Source of the DNA: Armillaria gallica
Taxonomy: Eukaryota > Basidiomycota > Agaricomycetes > Agaricales > Physalacriaceae
Assembly (NCBI GenBank): GCA_037576215.1
Contig: JBANDB010000019.1
Location: 813,501-877,500, forward strand
Direction of reading: 5' to 3'
Length of the DNA stretch: 64,000 nt
The position numbers and the translations under genes are program-made. The first letter of the stretch is position 1. Each line of letters starts with the position of its first letter. Positions 23,405 to 34,470 of this stretch are shown here, piece by piece. The notes beneath the pieces were generated by a model. It searched no databases. It was given only the letters and a program-made list of their open reading frames with translations, and had not been told where the DNA came from.

Positions 23405-24680
23405 GATAGCAAGCAAGGGGGAAAAGCATGAGAAATTGATGGCAGGAGCCAGATCAGGCATGAAATTGCTTATCTCCCCGAGCCATGGATTTAGGGGAGT
23501 CAAGAAATTTGGCCAACAAATCTAGCTGAGAGAGAACATTCCCACGGTTTTCCTCTCTTGTCACCGGCATTCACTATGTAGCACTGAATTTCAGTGCTTC
23601 AGTTGTTCGCGTCATACTCAAGGAGAGTATGCAGGAATTGACACATACCAGGTAAGATTGTGCGTCTCACTTGAGGCTTTTACTGACATAGAAATTGCAG
23701 TAATTTGGTGGACAGGGATGGATAAGAGAGGGATGATGAAGCTAAGAGTGATGCCAGTGCATTTCCATGTCCTGGACAGATAGAGGGATTGACCTTCTGA
23801 TGGTTTTCATTCTTCACAGATATCGGCTGCCCCTTATCGTCGCTATGAAGGTCATCACATGGGCCAGGAGCCGACATTGAATCAATGATACTCGAGGATG
23901 CTGCAAAACTCTGTGCATTTAGTTTCGAATTTGCTGACAAATCTGTGTATGTTACCTTCATTTATGAGGCAATACACCTCAGACTGATCCCATTTTTGTA
24001 GTGAACTATCAGTCGACACCATTCTCCTAGACTTTGGCCAACTCATCATCAGCATGTTCTGTCCTTACTCTCCAATGAACACCGAGATACCTTCTCTCGA
24101 TATTTCACAACACAAATGTGACCAGTAAAGATCTCATTGGATTCCATACCGATGCCAAAGGCAGTTTCACCCCCAAAAAAGAAGTTCAGGATCATTCTCA
24201 TTTCGCTTACACCGAGGAAGACTAATCGCAGTGTATCTGGTATGAATACTTGCCATACAGACACCAGGACACGATGGATGTGAACAATGCTGCACAACGA
24301 AGTCAGCTGCAAACGTGATGGCTTCGTAATGAATTATCGTCAGTCCACTGTTATTATCTGATCATGCTTTTACTGATTCAGATTTTTCATATAGCGAGTC
24401 AGCATCTGTTTACTCGTTGCGTGCCTCTTCAGGGAGTGGTCATGACTGGGATTCGAACCAGAGGCCATCCAGATTTAGAAGTCGCTGAGGACTCGCCCAG
24501 CAACTTTACCTCCTCCTCCTCTCCAGTCGACCTCACGCACATTCAGAGTCCAGCTTTAGGTGGTTTCCTGTCACCAACACACTGCGCGGGGTACTATCAA
24601 GTATCTTCAAGCTTGCGAGGGTGTTTGTGAAGCCCTGCTCTGCTCATGGACCAGACCGGTTCTTCCGACTCTCAGTGAGT
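23405..24680 (+). repeat. Dispersed repeat copy 3, upstream of the intact F-box gene
   Basis: Begins ATGATAGCAAGCAAGGGGG and ends GAGACTTGCATATGGCAACA. The B-box on the minus strand (plus-strand GGATTCGAACC, 24449-24459) is an exact match to GGTTCGAATCC. Two intron-like blocks are conserved with the other copies. It ends about 230 bp before the start codon of the intact F-box gene, so if the repeat is transcribed it may supply part of that gene's upstream control region. Confidence 0.9.
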
Positions 24681-24864
24681 CGAAGGAGACTTGCATATGG
24701 CAACAATGCTGCAATCTCTGCTTTTCTGCCTTGTTCATTTTTGCAGCTCTCTCTGCCTTCGATTTCCGGTAGCTTATAGGCATCATGCAAAGGCAACTCC
24801 ATTTGCAATTGATCGCCTTTTATAGCCAACAGGCAGGGTCCTTCGAAGTTCCTTTGTATGTGAG

Positions 24865-24872
24865 CTATAAAA
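24865..24872 (+). promoter_or_regulatory. TATA-like box of the F-box gene
   Basis: CTATAAAA lies 40-47 bp before the ATG at 24912. It is preserved, with the whole ~250-bp upstream segment, in the inverted F-box copy at 57926. A similar TTTTATAG lies about 50 bp further upstream. Confidence 0.45.
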
Positions 24873-24911
24873 GTGAGCGAAATCCGTCTTTCACATTTCT
24901 GACCTTGACCA

Positions 24912-26448
24912 ATGCCTCGAAACCCGTCCACCAAATCTAGTCCCCTTCGCTATTCACCTCTCAAAGTCTCCACTCGATCTAGATCTAGATCGACATCCTC
25001 CAACCTCTCCAGACATGATGTCGCACATTCACCAAGCTCCTCCCATATGTCTTCCAGCTACAAAATCTCACCGTCCCACGCATACATACTCGCTCTTCCC
25101 AATGAGCTCCAGCTTGAGATTCTTTCATCTCTGCCTACCCACCAACTTTTTCGGATTGCCACTGTCTGTAAACAGTATTTGGAGATCATCGTCGACATCG
25201 TTTCTCAATGTTGTGCGATGTGGGCCTCACTGACCTCTATCTATGTGACTACCAAGACTTACCACGCCACAAAACTCTGGCTCTCGTCACAGAAAGGGTG
25301 CGAGGAATCATCTTCATTCATGCTCGTCTTCCTCACTTATAATATCAAAGAGGTTAAATGCTCTACAAAATTCCTTTCCCTAATATCTGCCAAAGGATGC
25401 GAATTCCCCTCCATACATGTTTGTTTGGCTCTCGATCTCGCTCCTTCCATGGCAGTTGAGCAGCCTCTCCTTGAAAGAGTCCTTGCTCTTATCCTCCTTT
25501 CTTCCCACTCAATGATATCCTTTACTACAGCGGGAAAACCACTCCTCCCCTGTCATAGCGGATTGCGAGACTGCATACGTCTCTCCCTCCCTTCCTCCCA
25601 GTCCATCCACAATATCACTATTTATGATTCTGACTCTTTCCTATGCGATTTGATGCTACACTCCTTGCCAAAGGTCGAACAGTTGACCATAGCTGAGTCG
25701 ACTCAGAGCCCCGAGAGATGGGACATCTTGACCACCTTGCGCTTCAAGAATTTGTCGGAGCTTCATCTCTCGATCGAGCTTCCGGCGTATGTGGTTCAAG
25801 TGCTGATAAAACATCATCCAACCCTCGTATGCCTTGAAACTCAATCTGCGATGATTGTTGATGATGATTCGACATTGCGCTCTTTGTACAGCCTGAAAGG
25901 GCTCAATCATGGACTCACCAAAGTGACGGGTCCTCCAAAGCTGATGCTGCCTATGCTCCAGTCTGCGGCCTTTCCCATGCTTGAATGCCTGGAGATACAT
26001 CCCGAACATGAGCCTTATACCCTAGATGTGTTCCTTCAATCGGTATTGTCTGGCTGCTTCTCTTCTGGGGGCAGTCTGGCTACTGCGGTCCACCTAATTT
26101 TACTCTCCCCCACACCCGGTCAATCTCTCCCTACGTCCATCCATACCCCCAAGACCCCGGCACATGTCAAAGGGCTATGGCTAAAATTTCCCAAGTTTGA
26201 CTCTGTCGGAGATATTTTGGTGAGCATTCCATTGACGTTACGTTGCATGGTACTCACAGAGACCTTGGCAGCACGTGTGGGCATTGTGTTTGCCTTTCTT
26301 TACAACCAACCTTGTCGTTGTTGATGTCCCTCTGCTTAAAGAGACAGCGATAAATCATTTACTTCTCTTCACCAAGATCAATGTCCTTCCTAAACACGAT
26401 TGCGTAATTGTGATGAGCGAGACAGAGTCTAGGTTATTAATTGTGTAA
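24912..26448 (+). CDS. F-box protein, two exons, 498 aa (intact family member)
   Basis: F-box proteins recruit substrates to SCF ubiquitin ligases through Skp1. Exon 1 is 24912-26219 (436 codons), a 40-bp intron GTGAGC...CTCACAG follows, and exon 2 is 26260-26448. Residues about 55-95 form the F-box: LPNELQLEILSSLPTHQLF followed by RIATVCKQYLEI. The N-terminus is Ser/Arg-rich and disordered. The rest has Leu-rich periodicity (LRFKNLSELHLSIELP, PMLECLEIHP) typical of substrate-binding tails, without clear LRR consensus. This is the only member here without stops or frameshifts. A near-identical but broken copy lies inverted at 57926-56375. Substrate unknown. Confidence 0.85.
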
Positions 26449-27588
26449 CATATAACTGCAGGTGGTCATGTACATTAAAGCAATAAGTAATCAACCATGG
26501 CTCTACACACTATCCACGTAGTTATTGCTTAATAACCAGTACTCTAATATGTTTCTAGTCATCTAGTCGTTCTTGATTGTTTTCTTCTCTTGCCTGCTGT
26601 GAATGTTCGATCCGAAGCCATTCCTGACAAAAACTTTGAAAGCAATCCACGACTACATCCGCGTTTGTTCACGTTGCAAGATATTTGAGCTTCCCATGGT
26701 GGAGACAGTTAGTTGCTGTTGGGTTCTAGTATAGATTTACGTGTTAACTCATTTCCGTGGGGACTTCGTAATATATACATCTGAATATTCCGTAGTTAGT
26801 GCCTATGTCGCGTTTGCCAAAGATATAACCCATTTTTCCACTCACTTCGTTTGAGAGGGCCCCGCGATTCTAACACATGCGTCTACCTGATGATCTTCTC
26901 TCCATCCTGATTGTTTTTGAATCCTGGAAAGTTCTTTGCTGATCCTAGATCCTACCGATTGATCACTCTCGATTCCTGTCTGCTCACGACCTTCACTTTA
27001 CTTCAGGATGTGCGTTTCGAGAATGGATGGAAGATTTGACACCCTCCTAACTTACGGAACGGTCTCTGAAGAAGCTTTCATGGACTGAACAGTCCATTCA
27101 TACTACACTGTGCAATAGATACTGCTCTGGGCTCAGGCCAACCCTTGTATGTTGTTCTGCCAGATGGCCCTAATGCTTTCCCTTAACCGATCACTCATCA
27201 CTATATGTATAAACAGGGAGCAGCCAGCCCTCTCTTTGACTGGCTCCGCCAGATTATCTGCCTTGCATCACTCATATCAGTAAGGATCAGTAAAAGATTC
27301 ATCGTAGATACATAATTGAACTGTAGCACAGATGTTTCTGTTGAGTCGATGACTAAGTAATAAAACAGACATCATGTCTCAGGGTCTCCTAAGTCCATGG
27401 ACTTAGCGGACTTCAGGAACACTGGTCCATATCAATGTCAGCCTGAATTTGATCTCACGCTTTTTGACTTGTTACCTACTTCCATGTCAGCACGCGATCT
27501 CACAATCACTATACCATTTGTGTGCTTCTGAATCGATCGAGTCTCTCAGCATAGTTAAACATGACAATACGTGCAATCATACCCAGAA
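26449..27588. other. Long intergenic region, no gene seen
   Basis: About 1.1 kb between the F-box gene and the Spt5-like gene start. No coding frame above background, no copy of the repeat, no RNA gene recognised. The promoter of the Spt5-like gene should lie in its right part, but I see no clear TATA element. Confidence 0.4.
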
Positions 27589-30473
27589 ATGACTGATATA
27601 ATTGACATATCTCAGGTAAAATGTCTCGCTCTGCCATGTATGATGGAACTAATTCTTCATCATAGCACTATCGGCAATTTATAGATATAGAAGCTCAGGA
27701 GGAAAACGAAGTGGACGAAGACCCAGAAGATGGCGATGAAGATGACTTTCAAGGTGAGTGATACTGCCGCTGTTCTACAGCAATGTAACTGACCCCCTCG
27801 GTAGAATTTCTTGATGACTTTGAGCAGACCACCCAACAAGACTCAACAAACTTCTCTCACCATACTGGGGATAGCGATGATGGTGACGAGATCGAGCAAT
27901 ACATGAAAGATGTTACTGAGCATGCACGCAAATGGCACCATATCAAACGAGAGTCTCATAACAAGATGTTGGAAGATAACTCAGTGAGCTGTTCCCTCTG
28001 GCATGTACGATGCAAGGTGAATGCCAGTTGCAGCCATGGTATACGCCTATCTTATATTTCAAACTAGCTCAGCACTCGAGACCGTCTGGTAGCTTTTCTT
28101 TTCCGAAGGCAATATACCTGCGATGGTAGTTTACGTTCTGCCTTTGCCGTGCCCAGATCTTGCAACTGGGTTTATCTACAAATACTTTCCTTGCATCTGG
28201 CCCTCCATGCACTCCTCGCTTCGTGCTCCTGTGTTATCACGTCACAAGGCAGGCCAATTCTCAAACAGGTACCTTGGGATGAGCAAACCACCATGCTGAA
28301 ATTGCTTCAGAGACCTCCAGCACAGCTGGGTGATTGGGTGATTGTGAAGGAGGGTCCATATTGCGGGGATATGGGGTGCATATCCAGTGTGCAAGAGTGG
28401 GGTTTGGATGTGTTGGTCATGCCACGATTAATTCCGTTGGAGTTCATTCATATGCCCAAGAGAAAGCATTGTCATACCAAGCATGGACTCTGGCCTTCGC
28501 TCGAGACCCTGTACCGTTTCGGAACCCGCATGCAGATTCTAGGGATCACTAAGCCTAGTTGGAGCGAGAAGAACGAGACAGAACATGGTTTACTTGTACT
28601 CAAATGCCACCACGATGCCATTGCACCGGTGACGACTGCCCCGCTCTCAATCCTCGACCTCTTCCATCAGAGCACTCACCCTACGATCTTCGCCGCAGAA
28701 TATAGGGCACCATGTCCGCATGAATGGAGCTTTGAGAAGGATGAACAAGTTGAAGTACTGTGCCAAGATGATCAGACGTGTCGTGGAAGGATTATTGCGA
28801 TGAGTACACATGGCATCGAGATTAACATAAATGACGGTACAGGGGTGCATCTCTATCCTTTCTATAGCATAGTCAAGTTCTTCATCATTGGAGACTATGT
28901 GCGCAATATCGACAGACAGTGAGATGGATTTGTTCAAGCGGTGTCGGATTTCCACCTAACCGTACTTATGGGCCTGGAAGATGGTAATTTGGAGGTGGCA
29001 TTTGTTCTTACTTGATGGATCTTTTGTTAACACTGGCGGATAGGAATTCAGCTGCAGCAAAAATAGTGTACAGAAGAGCGACCCCCCCGAGAAAGGGAAC
29101 ACTTTCTTCAACGGCAACAAATGGATAGGTGTCTGTGTAATTGTCGCAGGCTACAACCATTATCTTGAAGGACAACGAGGAACAGTGACCAGGGTCATTC
29201 AGACACAGTTTGGACTTCGCGCTATTATCAAGTTATATGGACAAGAGGCCATGGTGCCATTCCACGAGTATACCATTGAATTTGATAATCTAGTGGAAGA
29301 AACATGAGCTCGTGACATATCAATACTAGACTGCACTGACAACATCTATCAGCTCCCGGCAATTACTACAATATTGTGAGGGTTCTGCTTCAGGATCATC
29401 CAGCCGTTCCAGTCCGGTTATCCTCAAAACTTCGATGGAAACTCCCTGGCTGGGCACGCACATGGTCATCTATGGCAAGGGCCTACCTTTGCGAACCAAA
29501 ATTGGCACAATTAGGGATGTTATATGTGGGCAGCCTAACCGGAGTGGATTACGAGTAGTCCTCATTCTGGAGAGCTATGACCCTAGTATCATGAACAAGG
29601 AGTACATGGTCGACTATGAGCATGTGCTGGAAGTGATGTGAGTTACATCACAATGTGTACAGATATTTTCTTGACGGATTACACAGAACCCGCCAGCCAC
29701 TCCGCTTATTCAAGCCCCTCAAGGCCTCTCAGGATGCCTTTTTATCTCGTTGTTCCTTCATCGAGTCTGGATTCGAGAAAATGATTGCCAAGGAAGCGTC
29801 CTCTCGTGTCGGTGTGATTTTTCATGAAAGATCAAGTCCTCCAGCATCCGAACCACTTTCGCCAGCTTGGGACCCACGCTCGAAAACTCCACCTCCCATC
29901 AGCAGAACTGCTGATGACTCATCATCATGTGCTGCACCAGCGGTGTACTGTCTCGACAATCAGGGACTTTGGGTCACTGACCTTCACCTTCTGGGTCTGG
30001 AGCTACATGTACAGGTGTCAGGTAAACCAATGACAATGATAACGCAATTGAATGTGGACAACACAACTGTGGAGGTTTATTGTAAAAAGGGAAAGAAAAA
30101 GAAGATTCGCATGTCCCCTTTGGTGGTGCAGGCGATGGAGCCATCAACCCTGTGCAATTACGAGCATTGGATTGTCATCAAAGGTGAAGATACTGGGAAG
30201 CATGTTCACTCTATACGCTATGAAAAGGGTGTCACTCCAAAAATGCCAATCTGGTGGACTGTAGCTGTTGTCCTTCCCTCCCCTGCTGGCCCAGATACAC
30301 TTACAGGAGAGGAATTATGTATTGAATCAACTTGTCTCTGTCTTGAAGACGAGAGTGCAGACTCTAAACATCACAATATGCAGCTTAGCCAGGGACTACG
30401 GGAAGAGGCGCCGAAATCAGTTCATCAGCTGACCCAAGGGACGTCCATGTTTAGGTCATTGTTAGCCCCATAA
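27589..30473 (+). pseudogene. Spt5-like NGN/KOW protein gene with one in-frame TGA
   Basis: Spt5 clamps RNA polymerase II during elongation; agaricomycetes often carry divergent extra copies. Seven exons join in perfect phase: 27589-27615, 27666-27753, 27805-28016, 28068-28994, 29044-29292, 29381-29637, 29687-30473 (849 codons). The start is acidic (EVDEDPEDGDEDDFQ). NGN follows at about 104-190 (SLWHVRCK, RDRLVAFLFRRQYT). KOW-like units: GDWVIVKEGPYCGDMGCI (~197), EKDEQVEVLC (~331), WIGVCVIVAGYNHYLEGQRG (~443) and PWLGTHMVIYGKGLPLRT (~520). A C-terminal domain includes CKKGKKKKIRMSP. Codon 394 (28920-28922) is TGA, after which GFVQAVSDFHLTVLMGLEDG continues in frame. Either a recent pseudogene or two half-proteins; no alternative splice restores the frame. 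Confidence 0.8.
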
Positions 30474-30573
30474 TGTACACAGGACAGTTTGGTATCTGAT
30501 GTATATAGGAGTATTGAATTGTGCACAATTCAGCTATTCATTAAAATATCGCCAGATTTGGAACATTACCCCG

Positions 30574-30640
30574 ACTCTCTTCTCCAGTTGACCTCGCGCA
30601 CATTCAGAGTCTACCTTTGGATGTTTGTCTGTCGGAAATA
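30574..30640 (+). repeat. Isolated fragment of the dispersed repeat
   Basis: CTCTTCTCCAGTTGACCTCG and CGCACATTCAGAGTCTACC match the stretch between the tRNA-like core and the F-box end of the repeat copies. Only about 70 bp are present, between the 3' ends of the Spt5-like gene and the convergent coiled-coil gene. It could be a deletion relic of a full insertion or a gene-conversion patch. Confidence 0.6.
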
Positions 30641-30692
30641 GACTAATAGATTTCACACAGATCTACACATACATAGGAAAGAACAGTTCTGT

Positions 30693-31900
30693 CTAGAAGA
30701 TACTTGTGAAATGGTTCCAGCCGTGCGCTCCTGGTTCAGGTCCATTCCGTTGACCAGTATCCTGAAATAGTGTAAATTCAAGGGCCATTGTGTGCATATG
30801 GCAGTAGCTGAACCTACCGCAAAACTCATTTCCAAGTGCACGTCCATGCAGTCCAATCTGATCTCCAAATCCCCAAATCAATCGACAAGGTAAGGATGCA
30901 TCGATGGGAACTAACCCCATGTCAGGACAGAATCAAAAGATTGTGATTACGGGCTTACGTTGTCGATGGTGTGGAGCTTTTCTTGAAGGAGCTTGAGTTT
31001 CATGCAAGTGCTGACAAGACTGGTCTCAGCCCAATCTGCGCTCTTGTTTGTGGCATCGAGGTCTCGTCGAGTATCAGAGAGGCATCGCTCCATCTCGTAA
31101 ATCTAGAAAGACCAGTTTTAATGGTGAAATACCATATAGTGAGACAAATTGGACTCACACGATATCTTGTATCATCTGCACCCAACGCTCTCATTTGATT
31201 GGTGATGACCCCGCTAAGCTACAAGGCTCCATGAGCTCAGTGTGGAAGCAAATAGAATCAACTACAAACCTGATTGGCAAGTACATTTGTGAGAGCATTT
31301 ATAGCACCCTGGTGCTTAATATCAACCATGATACGTATAGTCAGACAACAAGGAGATAGGAAAGCCCACCTTGGCCTGAGTGGTGGCTATCGCATGGTGA
31401 TGGTCCTTTTTCAAAGCTTGGATTTCCTCTTGATGCTTGAAAGAGATAATCGTTAGCAAAGACCCGGAAAGGCCATCCAATACCTCATACTTTATTTTGA
31501 AGCTCCCTTTTCTCCTTCAGAAGTTCAGCAACGCGGTCTCAGAGAGCTTGAACATCTTTCTCCGAATTAACAATGCGGATCTGCAGGAAATGATGGATAT
31601 TGGATGGCAAGATAACATAAATCAGTCCAAATACCTTTGCTGCGTGGCCATTGCCCTCTTTGACGGGAGCTTCCCTTTTCGCCGGTTTCATGAGCGTGAC
31701 AGGCGTGTTGACAATATTGAGAGGAGGTTGAGGCAGCATCGTAAAAGAAGGCGCAGATTGTGTGGAGACAGGATAGTTGGGGGGAAGAGGAGTGTTGTGG
31801 TCCTGTATGGCGAAGCTGCTTTATGTCCCTGAGGAACAAAGGAAGAATTGACGCGGTCTCGGTCAAATACAGGGTCCCATAATAAAGGCTTGATGCACAT
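30693..31900 (-). pseudogene. Coiled-coil protein gene, 5'-truncated at repeat copy 4, with one TGA
   Basis: Short exons run from a Pro/Thr-rich part (LPQPPLNIVNTPVTLMKPAK) into coiled coil: IRIVNSEKDVQAL, TGA at 31539-31541, DRVAELLKEKRELQNK, HQEEIQALKKDHHHAIATTQ, HQGAINALTNVLANQ, MERCLSDTRRDLDATNKSAD and LKLLQEKLHTIDN. A C-terminal part (LIWGFGDQIGLHGRALGNEF, then DTGQRNGPEPGAHGWNHF) ends with TAG near 30693. Introns of about 50 bp have GT-AG ends. The 5' end runs directly into repeat copy 4. Layout resembles the 234-aa gene at 34.6-35.6 kb, but sequence identity is low. Role unknown. Confidence 0.55.
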
Positions 31901-31917
31901 GCCGATACACAAGCTGA

Positions 31918-33180
31918 TCATGACTCTGAATGCACGTGAGTCCTCAGTGACTTCTAAATCTGGATGGCCTCTGGTTCGAATCCCAGTCATGACCACTCCC
32001 TGAAGAGACACACAACAGGTAAACAGATGCTGACTCGCTATACGAAAAATCTGAATCAGTAAAAGCACAATCAGATAATAATGGTGGACTGACGATAATT
32101 CATTATGAAGCCATCATGTTCGCAGCTGACTTCATTGTGCAGCCTTGTTCACATCCATCGTGTCCTGGTGTCCATACGGCAAGTATTTGTACTAGATACA
32201 CTGCGATTAGTCTTCCTCGGTGTAAGCGAAATGAGAATGATCCTGAACTTCTTTTTTGGGGGTGAAACTGCCTTTGGCATCGGTATGGAATCCAATGAGA
32301 TCTTTACTGGTCACATTTGTGTTGTGAAATATCGAGAGAAGGTATCTCGGTGTTCATCGGAGAGTAAGGACAGAACATGCTGATGATGAGTTGGCCAAAG
32401 TCTAGGAGAATGGTGTCGACTGATAGTCCACTACAAAAATGGGATCAGTCTGAGGTGTATTGCCTCATAAATGAAGGTAACATACACAGATTTGTCAGCA
32501 AATTCGAAACTAAATGCACAGAGTTTTGCAGCATCCTCGAGTATCATTGATTCAATGTTGGCTCCTGGCCCGTGTGATGACCTTCATAGCGACGATAAGG
32601 GGCAGCCGATATCTGTGAAGAATGAAAACCATCAGAAGGTCAATCCCTCTATCTGTCCAGGACATGGAAATGCACTGGCATCACTCTTAGCTTCATCATC
32701 CCTCTCTTATCCATCCCTGTCCACCAAATTACTGCAATTTCTATGTCAGTAAAAGCCTCAAGTGAGACGCACAATCTTACCTGGTATGTGTCAATTCCTG
32801 CATACTCTCCTTGAGTATGACGCGAACAACTGAAGCACTGAAATTCAGTGCTACATAGTGAATGCCGGTGACAAGAGAGGAAAACCGTGGGAATGTTCTC
32901 TCTCAGCTAGATTTGTTGGCCAAATTTCTTGACTCCCCTAAATCTGCAGCTCGAGGAGATAAGCAATTTCACAATTTCTCACGCCTTACGTGCCCAAATG
33001 CTTGCCTGCTTGTCAGTGAGCCTCGGCACCCAACACCCCACAGTAAGTACTATTTAGTATTGAAATTTGCCCCATTTGGATGTCCCAGTGTATATCAATA
33101 TTCTCGTTTGCTTTTTATTGGATCTTTGCTGCTGCTGCACCTACCTTTTATATGCCCTTGACATTCTTCAATCAGGATTC
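31918..33180 (-). repeat. Dispersed repeat copy 4 (F-box side left, F-box absent)
   Basis: B-box GGTTCGAATCC at 31973-31983 is an exact consensus match. The copy lacks the outer ~130 bp present in copies 1 and 9 and abuts the broken coiled-coil gene instead of an F-box gene. Its body is closest to copy 3 (shared ATGAGATCTTTACTGGTC and an AAATGCACAGAGTTTTGC block). It forms the left inverted flank of cassette 2. Confidence 0.9.
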
Positions 33181-34470
33181 GGCAGGCCCTCTTCAGACAA
33201 GAACTCAAGCCAACCTCATAGGCATGCGGGCTAACTAATCCTCATTTTTACCACATAACTCTCTCTCAGTGGTACCCTGGTCAATTTGTCACCCAATTCA
33301 TTTGGAAGGTGCACCAATGTTTTCGGACTGGCTGGCTATACAGTGCCTCCCTTTCTCCCAAGTTCTGGTAGGTGATGTTCGATGATTCAAGTCCATAGTA
33401 TGCTTCTTTCCAATGGAACTACTCATTCTGATAATTATTAGGTCTTATGTAATACACCATCATTCAGAATGTTTTCACTCAAAGCTATTTGGGACAGTTC
33501 AATGAATCGTTTCCAATCGACAATGCAATGATTTACATCTTTCATCAGCTCAGGCGCTTAATATCCGCATAGCGACTCATACGTACACTTTCATCTCCTT
33601 ACCTTTTAACGATAAAACAATACCTATTACTTGATAGCCTCAGCAAGTGATAAGCAGCTCTCGGCAATATGAGCAACCACCCATGTCTAGTGCACTTAGA
33701 CTGAGCAGGAGTGACTACTTCCCTCTGGAGTCATCACCGGCCCTGGTCCAAAGATGCATGTTAATTGGAGTAGATAAGGATCACTTGGCATTCAACAGTC
33801 AACCCCCTGCACAGGTGAGCTTTCTGCCTTTCAGGCCCCTCTCATCTCGAATAGCGCAGAGACACAGCACAGAGATACTGAAGAGCCATGGTTTGTGGAT
33901 ATCTTCCACAATTTCACTCTCTAACATATCCACAGAAGGCATACTAATATTTCTTTTGAGGCTTATATACACAGATTGGTTTCCACGTCTTTGGACTTGG
34001 GTATCAGGCCTCATGAGGCCGGCCGCTATCTCGACATCAGTTCCATTGTCTCCCATGATTATTGCTGCTGATGCCACATTGCTCCCAAGTACTTCAGCAT
34101 CCTTCATGATGCATCTTAATCTTAACACCCCTCCGGAGATGCAACGCAGGCAAAACATATGAATCGCAGCCTTAGTTCCCCCTTATGAAGATAACCGTGA
34201 TGTCATGGTGTCAGTCAGTTGAAGCTTTTTTTCTTGTGCACATCATTAAAAAAGACCCTAGTATTTTCCACGTGGTTTATGATGATCAGCTCTACTTTCG
34301 TCCATTGCAAGATTACTATGTCGGAGATCATCATTTTCAGTGAACCCTTTGTCCTACGCTTTCTTTATATTTATGTGATATGAGATCGCCAATCGTCAGT
34401 TGACTGGTTTCTCGCTCAAATTTTTCTTGGCATTTCTCGCATCAAGGGCTGCCATGTCGCTAATTAAATG
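33181..34470. other. Left half of cassette-2 cargo, diverged from its inverted copy
   Basis: Matches 61075-62400 in inverted order at roughly 80-85 percent by eye. An open frame is kept in both copies (33799-34158 minus and 61352-61693 plus, sharing SGGVLRLRCIMKDAEVL and GLMRPDTQ), with an equally open frame on the opposite strand. Either could be a small gene; the evidence does not decide. No recognised family. Confidence 0.5.
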
